From: Candidatus Campbellbacteria bacterium CG22_combo_CG10-13_8_21_14_all_36_13
Lineage (GTDB): Bacteria > Patescibacteriota > Minisyncoccia > Phycocordibacterales > PCTT01
NCBI GenBank assembly: GCA_002771585.1
Contig: PCTT01000023.1
Coordinates: forward strand, 9,728-37,124
DNA: 27,397 nucleotides
Reading direction: 5' to 3'
Positions within the stretch are counted from its first letter, which is position 1. Each line of letters opens with the position of its first letter. This document shows, piece by piece, positions 6,805-13,774 of the stretch. The notes below the pieces were generated by a model that saw only the letters and a list, made by a program, of their open reading frames with translations, did no database searches and was not told the DNA's origin. The translations under genes and the position numbers were made by a program.

Positions 6805-8076
6805 ATGGAAACCTTTATTGCAAAATCAAAACTACTATTTACAGACAAAATTCTAAGAAGAAAGATACTGTTTCTTCTTGGTTTTTTAACTTTGTTTAGG
6901 TTTCTTGCTGCTATACCAATACCAGGTATAGATGCCTCTAGTTTGGATCAATTTTTCTCAACAAATCAGTTTCTTGGTTTGATAAATCTGTTTTCTGGAG
7001 GTGGTCTTTCGGGGCTTTCGATTGTAATGCTTGGTGTTGGTCCATATATTACAGCATCGATTATTATGCAACTTATGACGGTGATGATACCAAGATTAAA
7101 GGAGATGTATCACGAAGAAGGTGAGGCTGGAAAGAAGAAGTTTTCGATGTATTCAAGATTGTTAACCGTGCCACTTGCGGCAATACAAGGTTTTGGTTTT
7201 CTTATTATTTTTCAAAGGCAAGGAGTTATTGCTGATCTTGATTTGTTTAGCATGATTACAAACATAGGGGTAATTATTGCTGGTTCTGTTTTGATGATGT
7301 GGATAGGAGAGCTTATGACAGAATATGGAATAGGAAATGGTGTATCAATACTAATATTTGCTGGTATTGTTGCTGGTTTGCCTAGTAATATAAGTCAGCT
7401 TATATATACATTCGAACCATCTCAGATTCCTCTTTATATAGGATTTTTAGTTGCTGCTGTTTTAATTACACTAGGAATTGTTGTGGTTACTGAGGCCGAA
7501 AGACCGGTCCCTATAACTTATGCCAAAAGGGTTAGGGGTATGAAAGTGTATGGTGGTATATCTACGTATTTACCACTAAGAATTAATCAAGCTGGAGTAA
7601 TGCCAATTATTTTTGCGCTTTCAATACTTTTGTTCCCACAAATGATATTTAATTTTCTTGCAAACTTTAATAATGAGACGTTTCAATCGGTAGCTCAATT
7701 TGTATTGAAGTTTTTGAATAATGGTTGGTTTTATTCAATATTTTACTTCATACTTGTTTTTGTATTTACTTATTTTTATACAGCGATTACTTTTGATCCT
7801 GCATCTATTTCAAAAAACTTGCAACAAAGTGGAGCCTTCATACCGGGAGTAAGGCCGGGGCAATCTACAACCGATCATATTGCAAAGACAGTCACAAGGA
7901 TAACTCTTGTAGGGGCTTTGTTTTTGGGAGCTGTCGCCGTGTTGCCGGTTGTAATGCAAGCAATCACCGGAATCACAACTCTTGCTATCGGAGGTACGGG
8001 CCTCCTTATCGTCGTTGCTGTGGTTATTGATTTGGTAAAGAGAATAGATGCTCAGATGTCTATGAGGGAGTATTAA
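6805..8076 (+). CDS. secY: Protein translocase subunit SecY
   Basis: Channel-forming subunit of the SecYEG translocon in the cytoplasmic membrane. The 423-aa product has ten hydrophobic segments. Family motifs include RFLAAIPIPGID, GPYITASIIMQLMTV, GIGNGVSILIFAGI, TEAERPVPITYAKR, the plug/pore-region GGISTYLPLRINQAGVMPIIFA, and SGAFIPGVRPGQST. It ends the ribosomal gene run. No linked secE or secG is visible. Confidence 0.98.
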   Translation: METFIAKSKLLFTDKILRRKILFLLGFLTLFRFLAAIPIPGIDASSLDQFFSTNQFLGLINLFSGGGLSGLSIVMLGVGPYITASIIMQLMTVMIPRLKEMYHEEGEAGKKKFSMYSRLLTVPLAAIQGFGFLIIFQRQGVIADLDLFSMITNIGVIIAGSVLMMWIGELMTEYGIGNGVSILIFAGIVAGLPSNISQLIYTFEPSQIPLYIGFLVAAVLITLGIVVVTEAERPVPITYAKRVRGMKVYGGISTYLPLRINQAGVMPIIFALSILLFPQMIFNFLANFNNETFQSVAQFVLKFLNNGWFYSIFYFILVFVFTYFYTAITFDPASISKNLQQSGAFIPGVRPGQSTTDHIAKTVTRITLVGALFLGAVAVLPVVMQAITGITTLAIGGTGLLIVVAVVIDLVKRIDAQMSMREY

Positions 8077-8082
8077 TCAAAT

Positions 8083-8103
8083 CCCTGCCTACCGGCAGGC
8101 GGG
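8083..8103. repeat. GC-rich palindrome after secY
   Basis: CCCTGCCTACCGGCAGG-type palindrome 6 nt after the secY stop codon, with the AATCCCTG left border also seen at 3122 and 9940. It may act as a weak terminator, but no T-run follows. The stretch 8104-8152 shows nothing recognisable. Confidence 0.55.
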
Positions 8104-8152
8104 CAAAACCCCAAAGTCAAAACCCAAAATGTCCCGCCCATACCCCATCTTT

Positions 8153-8201
8153 CGTCAATAAGAGATTGGCAAGGTCTGACCTTGCCAATCTCTTATTGAC
8201 G
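8153..8201. terminator. Perfect 23-bp hairpin between secY and adk
   Basis: A perfect inverted repeat of 23 bp per arm with a 3-nt loop (8153-8175 / 8179-8201) ends in TCTTATTGACG and is followed 10 nt later by GTTTTTGTTT. The likely role is to end or insulate the secY operon transcript. The stem is much longer than ordinary intrinsic terminators, so an mRNA-processing site or a small transposable remnant is also possible. Confidence 0.55.
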
Positions 8202-8228
8202 TTAGAGAGTCGTTTTTGTTTGTAAATC

Positions 8229-8237
8229 TGGTAAAAT
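8229..8237 (+). promoter_or_regulatory. Extended -10 promoter for the adk leader
   Basis: TGGTAAAAT (extended -10) with predicted start near 8244, about 6 nt before the hairpin element that precedes adk. There is no good -35. It fits the TGn-(-10) pattern seen at other genes in this window. Confidence 0.4.
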
Positions 8238-8249
8238 GATATTTATATG

Positions 8250-8368
8250 ATCCCGTTAGAGATAGCGGACACGAATAAACATTATCAAATCATGAGTCGA
8301 ATTTATACATAATTTAATTTAGATAGGATATAGACAAATTCAGTCCGCGTCCTGTCTCTAACGGGATG
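8250..8368 (+). promoter_or_regulatory. Start-codon hairpin element, copy 1 (adk leader)
   Basis: A 13-bp outer stem pairs ATCCCGTTAGAGA (8250-8262) with TCTCTAACGGGAT (8355-8367). The last two paired bases are the AT of the adk ATG (8366-8368). Inside it GCGGAC (8265-8270) can pair with GTCCGC (8343-8348), or its GGAC with the adjacent GTCC (8349-8352), so two alternative inner stems exist. The AT-rich loop of about 70 nt is not conserved. Copies 2 and 3 lie at 8986 and 11836. The structure is seen in sequence; regulation of translation is inferred. Confidence 0.65.
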
Positions 8369-8986
8369 AAATCAAAAACAATAATATTCTTTGGACGTTC
8401 TGGTGCCGGAAAAGGAACTCAAGCAAAATTATTAGAGGAGTATATACAAAACAACGATCTAGAAAAGAAACGTGTTTTATACATAGAGACAGGTGAGCGT
8501 TTTCGTGATTTTATAAAAAATCAGGACAATTACACAAGTAATCTCACTGCAAACGTAGTAAATACTGGTGGTTTAATGCCAGAATTTATGCCTATTTGGG
8601 TATGGACGAGTTATTTGATAGACAATTACACAGGAAGTGAGCATATGATACTTGATGGATTATCTCGTAGATATGATGAAGCGCCTATATTGGATTCGGC
8701 ACTTCGTTTTTATAGACGAGAAAACAAAAAAATTGTTTTTATAAACACATCAAGAGATTGGTCTATAGAAAAGCTCACAGCAAGAGGTAGAAAGGACGAT
8801 AATGAAGCAGATATCCAAAAGCGCTTAGATTGGTTTGATGAAAATACAATGCCAGCAATAAATTATTTTAAAGGGCATGTAAATTATGAATTTTTTGAAA
8901 TAAATGGCGAGCAACCAATCGAGAAAGTTCATGCTGATATTTTGAGTAAAATATTTTCTCCAGAAGAGGTAAATAGAGACGAATGA
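8366..8986 (+). CDS. adk: Adenylate kinase-like nucleoside monophosphate kinase
   Basis: Phosphotransfer from ATP to (d)NMP, most likely AMP. The 206-aa product has the P-loop GRSGAGKGTQ (residues 10-19), the NMP-binding TGERFRDFI, an LDGLSRRYDEA segment in place of the usual LDGFPR, and a short lid carrying RGRKDDNEADIQKRL in place of RxDD...R. There is no zinc lid. It lies after secY, as in many bacteria, and ahead of map. The ATG at 8366 is fixed by the hairpin element ending there, and the TGA stop overlaps the next copy. The diverged NMP motif leaves exact substrate specificity open. Confidence 0.8.
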   Translation: MKSKTIIFFGRSGAGKGTQAKLLEEYIQNNDLEKKRVLYIETGERFRDFIKNQDNYTSNLTANVVNTGGLMPEFMPIWVWTSYLIDNYTGSEHMILDGLSRRYDEAPILDSALRFYRRENKKIVFINTSRDWSIEKLTARGRKDDNEADIQKRLDWFDENTMPAINYFKGHVNYEFFEINGEQPIEKVHADILSKIFSPEEVNRDE

Positions 8987-9105
8987 TCCCGTTAGTGTCC
9001 GCGGTCGCATATGCAATAATCTATATTCATGAATAATGTAATCAAATTAAAAAATTTAATTAAGTTAGAGATTCGCGATGACCGCGACCTGACACTAGCT
9101 GGATG
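8986..9105 (+). promoter_or_regulatory. Start-codon hairpin element, copy 2 (adk-map)
   Basis: Fills the whole adk-map spacer. ATCCCGTTAGTGTC (8986-8999) pairs with GACACTAGCTGGAT (9091-9104), with one mismatch and one wobble. The AT of the map ATG (9103) is in the stem and the first base is the A of the adk stop TGA. The inner stem GCGGTC (9001-9006) / GACCGC (9080-9085) covaries with GCGGAC/GTCCGC of copy 1. A second GACC follows directly on the 3' side, keeping the two-register design. From the first stem base to the start codon it is 119 nt, against 118 in copy 1. Confidence 0.65.
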
Positions 9106-9873
9106 ATAAGGCCAAAAACAAAAGAAGAAATACAAATACTTCGTGAAGCTGGGAAACGTCTTTATTTTGTCTTACAAAAACTTAAAGAAAAATCAGTAGA
9201 AGGGGTTTTTTTACGTGATCTTGATGCTTTAGGAGAGTCTATGATAAGGAGTGGTGGAGATATACCGTCTTTTCTTAACTATACTCCAGAGGGTGCCAAC
9301 AGACCATATCCATCAAGTATTTGTATTTCTATAAATGATGAAATTGTTCACGGCATATCTTCGGAGTCAGAAAGGGTTTTAAGGGACGGAGACGTCGTCA
9401 CTTTAGACGCAGGACTCACACACAAAGGATTGATAGTAGATTCGGCAATAACTGTTGTTGTGGGCAGTGTTTCAGATAAAGTTCAGAAACTACTTGATGT
9501 TACTGAAAGGTCTTTGTATAAAGGGATAGATCAGGCAAAAATTGGTAATCATATCGGCGATATATCCTACGCCATAGAACAGTTTGTTAAACCTTATGGA
9601 TTTTCAATATACAAAGAGCTTGTTGGGCATGGTGTTGGTTATGAGGTGCATGAAGCGCCATATGTGCCAAACGTGGGAAAAGCTGGAACTGGGCCTATAT
9701 TAGAAGATGGTATGGTAATAGCAATAGAGCCAATGGTTGGACTTGGCTTTGATAAAATAGTTTTAGCAAAAGATGGATATACGTATAAGACAGCAGATGG
9801 AAGCATTAGTGCACACTTTGAGCATACAATAGCTATTACAAATGATGGACCAATAATTTTGACCACCGAGTAG
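9103..9873 (+). CDS. map: Methionine aminopeptidase, type I
   Basis: Removes the initiator Met from nascent proteins using two metal ions. The 256-aa product shows the pita-bread fold motifs: NDEIVHGI (His), VVTLDAGLTHKGLIVDSAIT with both metal-binding Asp residues, GHGVGYEVHEAPYVPN (His), IAIEPMVGLG (Glu) and FEHTIAITNDGP (Glu). All five ligands are present. It has no N-terminal zinc extension. It follows adk through hairpin copy 2. The infA-rpmJ-rpsM genes often found downstream are absent. Confidence 0.96.
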   Translation: MIRPKTKEEIQILREAGKRLYFVLQKLKEKSVEGVFLRDLDALGESMIRSGGDIPSFLNYTPEGANRPYPSSICISINDEIVHGISSESERVLRDGDVVTLDAGLTHKGLIVDSAITVVVGSVSDKVQKLLDVTERSLYKGIDQAKIGNHIGDISYAIEQFVKPYGFSIYKELVGHGVGYEVHEAPYVPNVGKAGTGPILEDGMVIAIEPMVGLGFDKIVLAKDGYTYKTADGSISAHFEHTIAITNDGPIILTTE

Positions 9874-9942
9874 TTTTCCTGTAATCTATCCATATTCCGA
9901 ATAAAGAATTATGAATTATGAATTAAGAATACAGACGAAATC

Positions 9943-9980
9943 CCTGTCTGCCGCCTGCCTGCCGGTAGGCAGGCGGCAGG
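9943..9980. repeat. Long GC-rich palindrome in the map-ndk spacer
   Basis: Stem of about 13 bp built from CTGCCGCCTGCCT and its complement around GCCGGT. It sits in AT-rich filler (gaattatgaattaag, aaattcgaaattag) and shares the AATCCCTG border with the 3126 and 8083 elements. The remainder, 9981-10084, contains short tandem CTAAAAG-like units (about 10045-10080) and no gene. Confidence 0.6.
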
Positions 9981-10084
9981 TTAAGACATTAGGGCATTCA
10001 AAATTGAATCGAAATTCGAAATTAGAAATTTAAAATTATTTTTAAAACTAAAAGCTAAAAGCTAATACCTAAAAGCTAAAATCT

Positions 10085-10690
10085 ATGTCTCATTTTAAAG
10101 AAGAAAAAACATTAGTCATTATCAAACCAGACGGAATACAAAGATCACTTATTGGTGAGGTTATAAAGCGTTATGAACGAGTGGGTTTGAAAATTGTTGC
10201 AATGAAGTTTTTTGTACCAACAGAAGAGCAAATAGAGATTCACTATACAGTTGATCCAAATTGGAAAAGGATTGCTGGTGAAAAGTCTATAATTGCTTAT
10301 GAAAAGAAAGGCCAGGAGCCACCATCAAGAGATCCTATAGAGGTTGGTGAAAAAGTTTTGAGTAATCTAAAGAGATATATGACATCCGGTCCAGTTCTCG
10401 CCTTTGTATTGGAGGGTGCGCATGCTGTAGGGCTCGTTAGGAAGCTCACAGGAGGCACTGAGCCCCTTACATCAGACGTGGGGACAATTAGGGGTGATTA
10501 TATGCTGGATTCATATCAAATGGCAGATGCCGACAGTAGAGCTGTAAGAAATGTTGTCCATGCATCAGGAACCGTCGAAGAAGCAAATATGGAGATACCA
10601 CATTGGTTTAAGGAAGATGAAATAATCAAATACAACATAGTTCAGGAGAAGATCTTATACGATGTAAATTTGGATGGAATATTAGAGTAG
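10085..10690 (+). CDS. ndk: Nucleoside diphosphate kinase, enlarged form
   Basis: Transfers the gamma-phosphate between NTPs and NDPs through a phospho-histidine. Core motifs: TLVIIKPDGIQR (Lys14), RYMTSGPVLAFVLEG, GTIRGDY, and RNVVHASGT with the predicted catalytic His159 at residues 155-163. At 201 aa it is ~50 longer than usual. It carries extra sequence after EIHY (about residues 55-95) and about 16 residues between GTIRGDY and RNVVH. The usual HGSD is HASG here. It is monocistronic by spacing. An active enzyme is likely, since the His and core are intact. Confidence 0.9.
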   Translation: MSHFKEEKTLVIIKPDGIQRSLIGEVIKRYERVGLKIVAMKFFVPTEEQIEIHYTVDPNWKRIAGEKSIIAYEKKGQEPPSRDPIEVGEKVLSNLKRYMTSGPVLAFVLEGAHAVGLVRKLTGGTEPLTSDVGTIRGDYMLDSYQMADADSRAVRNVVHASGTVEEANMEIPHWFKEDEIIKYNIVQEKILYDVNLDGILE

Positions 10691-10710
10691 TTAAAAGTCC
10701 ATAAAGTCCA

Positions 10711-10730
10711 CCTGCCTACCGGCAGGCAGG
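10711..10730. repeat. GC-rich palindrome after ndk
   Basis: CCTGCC-TACC-GGCAGGCAGG palindrome 21 nt after the ndk stop codon. It is nearly identical to the core of the 8083 and 9943 elements. It may serve as a transcript 3' end, although no T-tract follows. Confidence 0.6.
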
Positions 10731-10902
10731 TAAAGTTTGTAAAGTTTAAAAAGTTAGTTTTTGCCTACCTGACGAAGCTCTCAGTTTGAGCGGGATTTAA
10801 ATATTTGCCGTTCGATGCTCTGGGGAGCCCTCATGCTCTCGAAGAGAATTTTGATATTGTCCGCCCGGACAAATGTACATTCGGACTGGTTTCGGATTTA
10901 GT

Positions 10903-10923
10903 GCCTGCCTACGGTAGGCAGGC
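10903..10923. repeat. GC-rich perfect palindrome
   Basis: Ten-bp arms GCCTGCCTAC / GTAGGCAGGC around a single G. Same family as 10711 and 9943. It is flanked by AGGATTTAGGATT-type filler similar to the right arm of the repeat at 1591. Confidence 0.6.
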
Positions 10924-10983
10924 TTAGGATTTAGGATTTATTTTAGTTATATAGTACCGATAAGAACTATTTCACGAAAAATT

Positions 10984-11011
10984 TTGTTGCATTTTGTATA
11001 AGTGATATAAT
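10984..11011 (+). promoter_or_regulatory. Promoter of the 6S-like RNA
   Basis: TTGTTG (10984-10989), 16-nt spacer, TATAAT (11006-11011) with an upstream TG giving TGaTATAAT. The predicted start at about 11018 coincides with the first base of the closing stem of the downstream RNA. Confidence 0.6.
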
Positions 11012-11017
11012 TCACCT

Positions 11018-11175
11018 GAGGGTCGTTTGGAAACAATATCCACTAAATCTATAATTTGGGTAGCCTGCTGTGACAATATCTCTTGGGATAGTGTCTAGGG
11101 CCCCCACCTGGAATTTTTCGGGTGTTATAGTTACCAAGTGGCCCTCACAAAGTATCTCCATAAGGGGATTTTTTG
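11018..11175 (+). ncRNA. ssrS: Candidate 6S RNA
   Basis: A free-standing RNA unit bounded by a consensus promoter and an intrinsic terminator. A closing stem pairs GAGGGTC (11018-11024) with GGCCCTC (11140-11146), extended by TTGG/CCAA. Next comes a large internal bubble (5' side about 26 nt, containing TATAATT), a TGGG..GCCT / AGGGC.CCCA stem, and an apical hairpin GACAATATC-loop-GATAGTGTC. The 3' side of the bubble has a small hairpin CCTG-loop-CGGG. Closing stem, open bubble with a 3' side hairpin, and long apical stem is the 6S RNA plan (an open-promoter mimic that binds RNA polymerase). At ~158 nt it is slightly short for 6S. Assignment is by architecture only. Confidence 0.5.
11154..11174 (+). 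terminator. Intrinsic terminator of the 6S-like RNA
   Basis: ATCTCC-ATAA-GGGGAT stem-loop followed by TTTTTG. It lies 8 nt after the closing stem of the RNA and supports an independent transcript. Confidence 0.75.
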
Positions 11176-11246
11176 TTTAGAAAAATAAGGAGCGAAGCGA
11201 CTATATTTTTCTTAACCCTGTTCTTATTTTGATTTTATTATGTCTT

Positions 11247-11297
11247 GCGACATGCGGGCGCCGTATAGGCGCGCCCTTATCTCGCGAAGCATGTCGC
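11247..11297. repeat. GCGAYATGC palindromic repeat, copy A
   Basis: Terminal arms GCGACATGC (11247-11255) and GCATGTCGC (11289-11297) enclose an inner GGGCGC/GGCGCGCCC stem. Read on the minus strand it aligns with the element at 19382-19417: GCGAYATGCTTCGCGA, then ...CCGCATRTCGC. The surrounding 11175-11413 has a weaker AGAAAAATA/TATATTTTTCT inverted repeat and no gene. Confidence 0.55.
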
Positions 11298-11413
11298 TAG
11301 TATGTTTTTGTAAAATGAGATTTATTCACTATATGTATTAATCTTTTTTCAAAATAAGAATCGGGGTTTAATAAGGAGGCGAGTCGATACAACTATAACC
11401 TTTATCTTCTACC

Positions 11414-11422
11414 TGCTATAAT
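11414..11422 (+). promoter_or_regulatory. Extended -10 promoter, leaderless start
   Basis: TGCTATAAT ends 7 nt before the ATG at 11430, so transcription should begin at or next to the start codon. There is no clear -35. This predicts a leaderless mRNA for the membrane protein. Confidence 0.55.
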
Positions 11423-11429
11423 TAGAGTT

Positions 11430-11873
11430 ATGCATAGTAAAATTTTGCTTACCATATCGTTTATATCTGCCTCAGCTCTTCTTTTTTTGCACCAGTTCGC
11501 TCTAATTTATTATTGGTATTGGTTGTATTGGTGGTTTGATATTCTTACGCACTTTATAGGTGGCTTTGTTTTAGCATCTTTATTTGCTTATGTGTATATC
11601 TTTGGTGTTCACAAAAATATAGATAGGGTTAATGTTTTTATTTTAATATTTCTCTTAACTCTTTTTCTTGGCTTGGTGTGGGAGCTTTTTGAAGTTGTTA
11701 TAAAATCTACTGGTGTTTTTGAGCCTGATTACACCATCGATACATTTTCAGATTTGGTGGTAGATTTAGCCGGAGGAATGTTTTTCTATTTAATATATTC
11801 AAGTTTTTTTAAACCTAAAGAAATTAATAAAAATAATCCCGTTAGAGACCCGCGACCACAACAAATAAGATAA
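11430..11873 (+). CDS. Small multi-spanning membrane protein (YjdF/DUF2238-like)
   Basis: 147 aa with about four hydrophobic segments (roughly residues 5-27, 36-60, 70-90 and 110-127). Conserved-looking polar motifs lie within or next to the membrane: WWFDILTHFIGGF, VWELFEVV and DTFSDLVVDLAGG. The WELFE plus D..SD..VDL..G pattern resembles YjdF/DUF2238-type and VanZ-neighbourhood membrane proteins, but the function is not known. The last codons (NPVRDPRPQQIR) are read through the 5' arm of hairpin copy 3, so the C-terminus may be a recent extension. It is probably translated from a leaderless mRNA. Confidence 0.7.
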   Translation: MHSKILLTISFISASALLFLHQFALIYYWYWLYWWFDILTHFIGGFVLASLFAYVYIFGVHKNIDRVNVFILIFLLTLFLGLVWELFEVVIKSTGVFEPDYTIDTFSDLVVDLAGGMFFYLIYSSFFKPKEINKNNPVRDPRPQQIR

Positions 11874-11958
11874 ATATAAAAATCGATATGTTAAAAAGAA
11901 TTATAAATAATAACAAAAGCCTGAATTGCGCTGGTCGTGGTCTGGCTCTAACGGGATG
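11836..11958 (+). promoter_or_regulatory. Start-codon hairpin element, copy 3 (beta-CASP gene)
   Basis: Perfect 12-bp outer stem: ATCCCGTTAGAG (11836-11847) with CTCTAACGGGAT (11946-11957), including the AT of the ATG at 11956. Inner 5' strand CGACCAC can pair either with the first TGGTCG or with the adjacent GTGGTC on the 3' side, the same two-register layout as copies 1 and 2 but with different bases. Length to the start codon is 122 nt. The 5' arm lies inside the end of the upstream gene. Confidence 0.65.
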
Positions 11959-13329
11959 AATAAAAGTAAACTGTATTTTTATGGTGGTGTAGAGACTGTT
12001 ACTGGAGCAAATTTTGTGTTGGAAGACAAAACCACATCCCCTGGAGTGAAGATAATGATTGATTGTGGCTTAGTCCAAGGTGGAGAGTCTGCGGAAAAGA
12101 AAAATTATGAAAAGTTTGTATATAACCCATCGGATATAGATTTTTTGATTGTAACTCACGCGCACATGGATCATATCGGAAGGATTCCAAAATTAGTAAA
12201 AGATGGTTTCAAGGGTGTAATATACTCAACAAAAGAAACACGCGAGATTGTTGTGCATATGTTTGAGGACGAGCTAAGACTTATGAGATTTGATAATGAA
12301 GGTAATGGTTCTGAGCCACTGTTTACAGAAGGGGATATTCTAAAAACAATGTCTTTATGGAAAGACAAAAATTATTATGAGGATTTTGATATTGGCACTT
12401 ACAGGGTTAACTTTAAGGATGCAGGACACGTGCTCGGATCAATAATGGTTGAAATAGAAAGGGGTGGCCAAAAGATTGTATTTACTGGGGATTTAGGCAA
12501 CTCACCGTCTCCTTTTTTGAGGGATACTGATTTGGTGGATGATGCAAATTATCTTGTGATGGAAAGTGTTTATGGCGACAGAAATCATGAAAGTAAAGAA
12601 ACACGTACAGGCATTCTTAAAAAGGTTATAAAAGATTCGATAGAAAGGGGAGGGACACTTTTAATACCAGCTTTTTCACTAGAGAGAACTCAGATAATTC
12701 TGTATGAAATTAATAAGCTTGTAGAAAACAAAGACATACCGAGTATTCCGGTTTTCCTAGATTCTCCTTTGGCTATTAAAATAACTGACATATACAGGGC
12801 TCATAGAGAGGAGTTGAAAGCTAGTGTGCAAAAAGAAATATACGGAGGTGACGATATCTTTGATTTTCCAAATCTAAAAATCACAAAATCTTTTGTCGAT
12901 TCTAAAGAAATAAATAATACACCAAACCCAAAAATTATAATAGCTGGCTCTGGAATGTCTTATGGTGGAAGAATAGTAAATCATGAGAAAAAGTATTTAG
13001 GGGACCAAAACAATACAATTCTTTTTGTAGGTTATCAGGCAGGGGGGAGTCTTGGACGACAAATACAAGAAGGAAAAAGACAAGTTTCTGTAAATGGCGA
13101 AAACGTTTTTGTAAGAGCACATATTGAAAGTATTATGAGCTATTCTTCTCACAAGGATTCTCTGCACCTTATTGATTTTGTTTCTAACTCTGCCGATACT
13201 TTAAAAAAAGTTTTTGTTGCAATGGGGGAGCCAAAATCTAGTCTTTTTCTAGCACAACGTCTGAGGGATTATCTTGGGGTGGACGCGACTGTGCCAAAAT
13301 TGAATGATGGTGTGGATATTGAGGTTTAA
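11956..13329 (+). CDS. Beta-CASP metallo-beta-lactamase-fold hydrolase (CPSF/RNase-like)
   Basis: Probable metal-dependent RNA nuclease. From the ATG at 11956 the product is 457 aa. The metallo-beta-lactamase motifs are THAHMDHIG (residues 67-75), DAGHVLGS (His158) and FTGDLG (Asp179). The beta-CASP region has LLIPAFSLERTQ, FLDSPLAIKITDIY, a GSGMSYGGRI segment, FVGYQAGGSLGRQIQEG, and a C-terminal HIESIMSYSSHKDSLHLIDF with the final His ligands. A TTG at 11926 is in frame, but its extra residues lie in the hairpin 3' arm. Closest to bacterial YsmA/TTHA0252-type CPSF homologues rather than RNase J; the substrate is unknown. Confidence 0.88.
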   Translation: MNKSKLYFYGGVETVTGANFVLEDKTTSPGVKIMIDCGLVQGGESAEKKNYEKFVYNPSDIDFLIVTHAHMDHIGRIPKLVKDGFKGVIYSTKETREIVVHMFEDELRLMRFDNEGNGSEPLFTEGDILKTMSLWKDKNYYEDFDIGTYRVNFKDAGHVLGSIMVEIERGGQKIVFTGDLGNSPSPFLRDTDLVDDANYLVMESVYGDRNHESKETRTGILKKVIKDSIERGGTLLIPAFSLERTQIILYEINKLVENKDIPSIPVFLDSPLAIKITDIYRAHREELKASVQKEIYGGDDIFDFPNLKITKSFVDSKEINNTPNPKIIIAGSGMSYGGRIVNHEKKYLGDQNNTILFVGYQAGGSLGRQIQEGKRQVSVNGENVFVRAHIESIMSYSSHKDSLHLIDFVSNSADTLKKVFVAMGEPKSSLFLAQRLRDYLGVDATVPKLNDGVDIEV

Positions 13330-13379
13330 TGCGAATAGCAAGAAATTAAATACAAACTACTACAAATATTATTTTATAA

Positions 13380-13408
13380 AAAACTGACAGCCACTAGCTG
13401 TCAGTTTT
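13380..13408. terminator. Bidirectional terminator between the beta-CASP gene and rplT
   Basis: AAAACTGACAGC-CACTA-GCTGTCAGTTTT: a hairpin with A-run upstream and T-run downstream, so it can terminate both converging operons. It sits 10 nt beyond the rplT stop codon. Confidence 0.85.
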
Positions 13409-13417
13409 GTTTGTGTA

Positions 13418-13768
13418 TTATTTTGTTGATACTGACTCTACAAGTCTTTTGAACGTATCTGGGTTTTCTTTTACTAACTCTGCGATAATCTTTCTGTCTA
13501 ACTTGATGTCTTTTTTCTTTAGTGTGTCAATGAATGTGCTGTATTTAAGGCCTAGTTCTCGAAGTGCGTAATTCATTGTGTTTTGCCAACCTCTTCTCAT
13601 ATTTTGTTTCTTCTGTTTTCTATGATTGAAAGCATATACACCCGCCTTTCTGACAGCTGTTTTTGCAAGTCTAATTTTGCTTTTTCTTCCATGACGATAC
13701 CCTTTAGTCATGCTTAGCAGACTCTTTCTCTTCTTATTTTTTGCTACACCACGTTTTACTCTAGTCAT
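13418..13768 (-). CDS. rplT: 50S ribosomal protein L20 (bL20)
   Basis: Large-subunit assembly protein; in many bacteria it represses its own infC-rpmI-rplT operon. The 116-aa product begins MTRVKRGVAKNKKRKSLLSMTKGYRHGRKS and contains YAFNHRKQKKQNMRRGWQ and LDRKIIAELVKENPDTFKRLVE. Full length (~117). It is the last gene of the infC-rpmI-rplT operon and ends at the bidirectional terminator. Confidence 0.97.
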   Translation of the reverse strand: MTRVKRGVAKNKKRKSLLSMTKGYRHGRKSKIRLAKTAVRKAGVYAFNHRKQKKQNMRRGWQNTMNYALRELGLKYSTFIDTLKKKDIKLDRKIIAELVKENPDTFKRLVESVSTK

Positions 13769-13774
13769 AATAGT

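Larger units (their letters stand above)
10691..11017. other. Intergenic stretch with two palindromes, no gene seen
   Basis: The spacer after ndk holds GC-rich palindromes at 10711-10730 and 10903-10923, AT-rich filler, and scattered short inverted motifs (for example GTCCGCCCGGAC near 10859). No ORF with coding character is visible. It ends with the promoter of the RNA at 11018. Confidence 0.5.

Noticed and set aside
11926..11955. TTG start extending the beta-CASP protein by 10 residues
   Set aside because: Those codons are the 3' arm of the hairpin element, and the ATG at 11956 sits at the same place as the starts of adk and map in the other copies.
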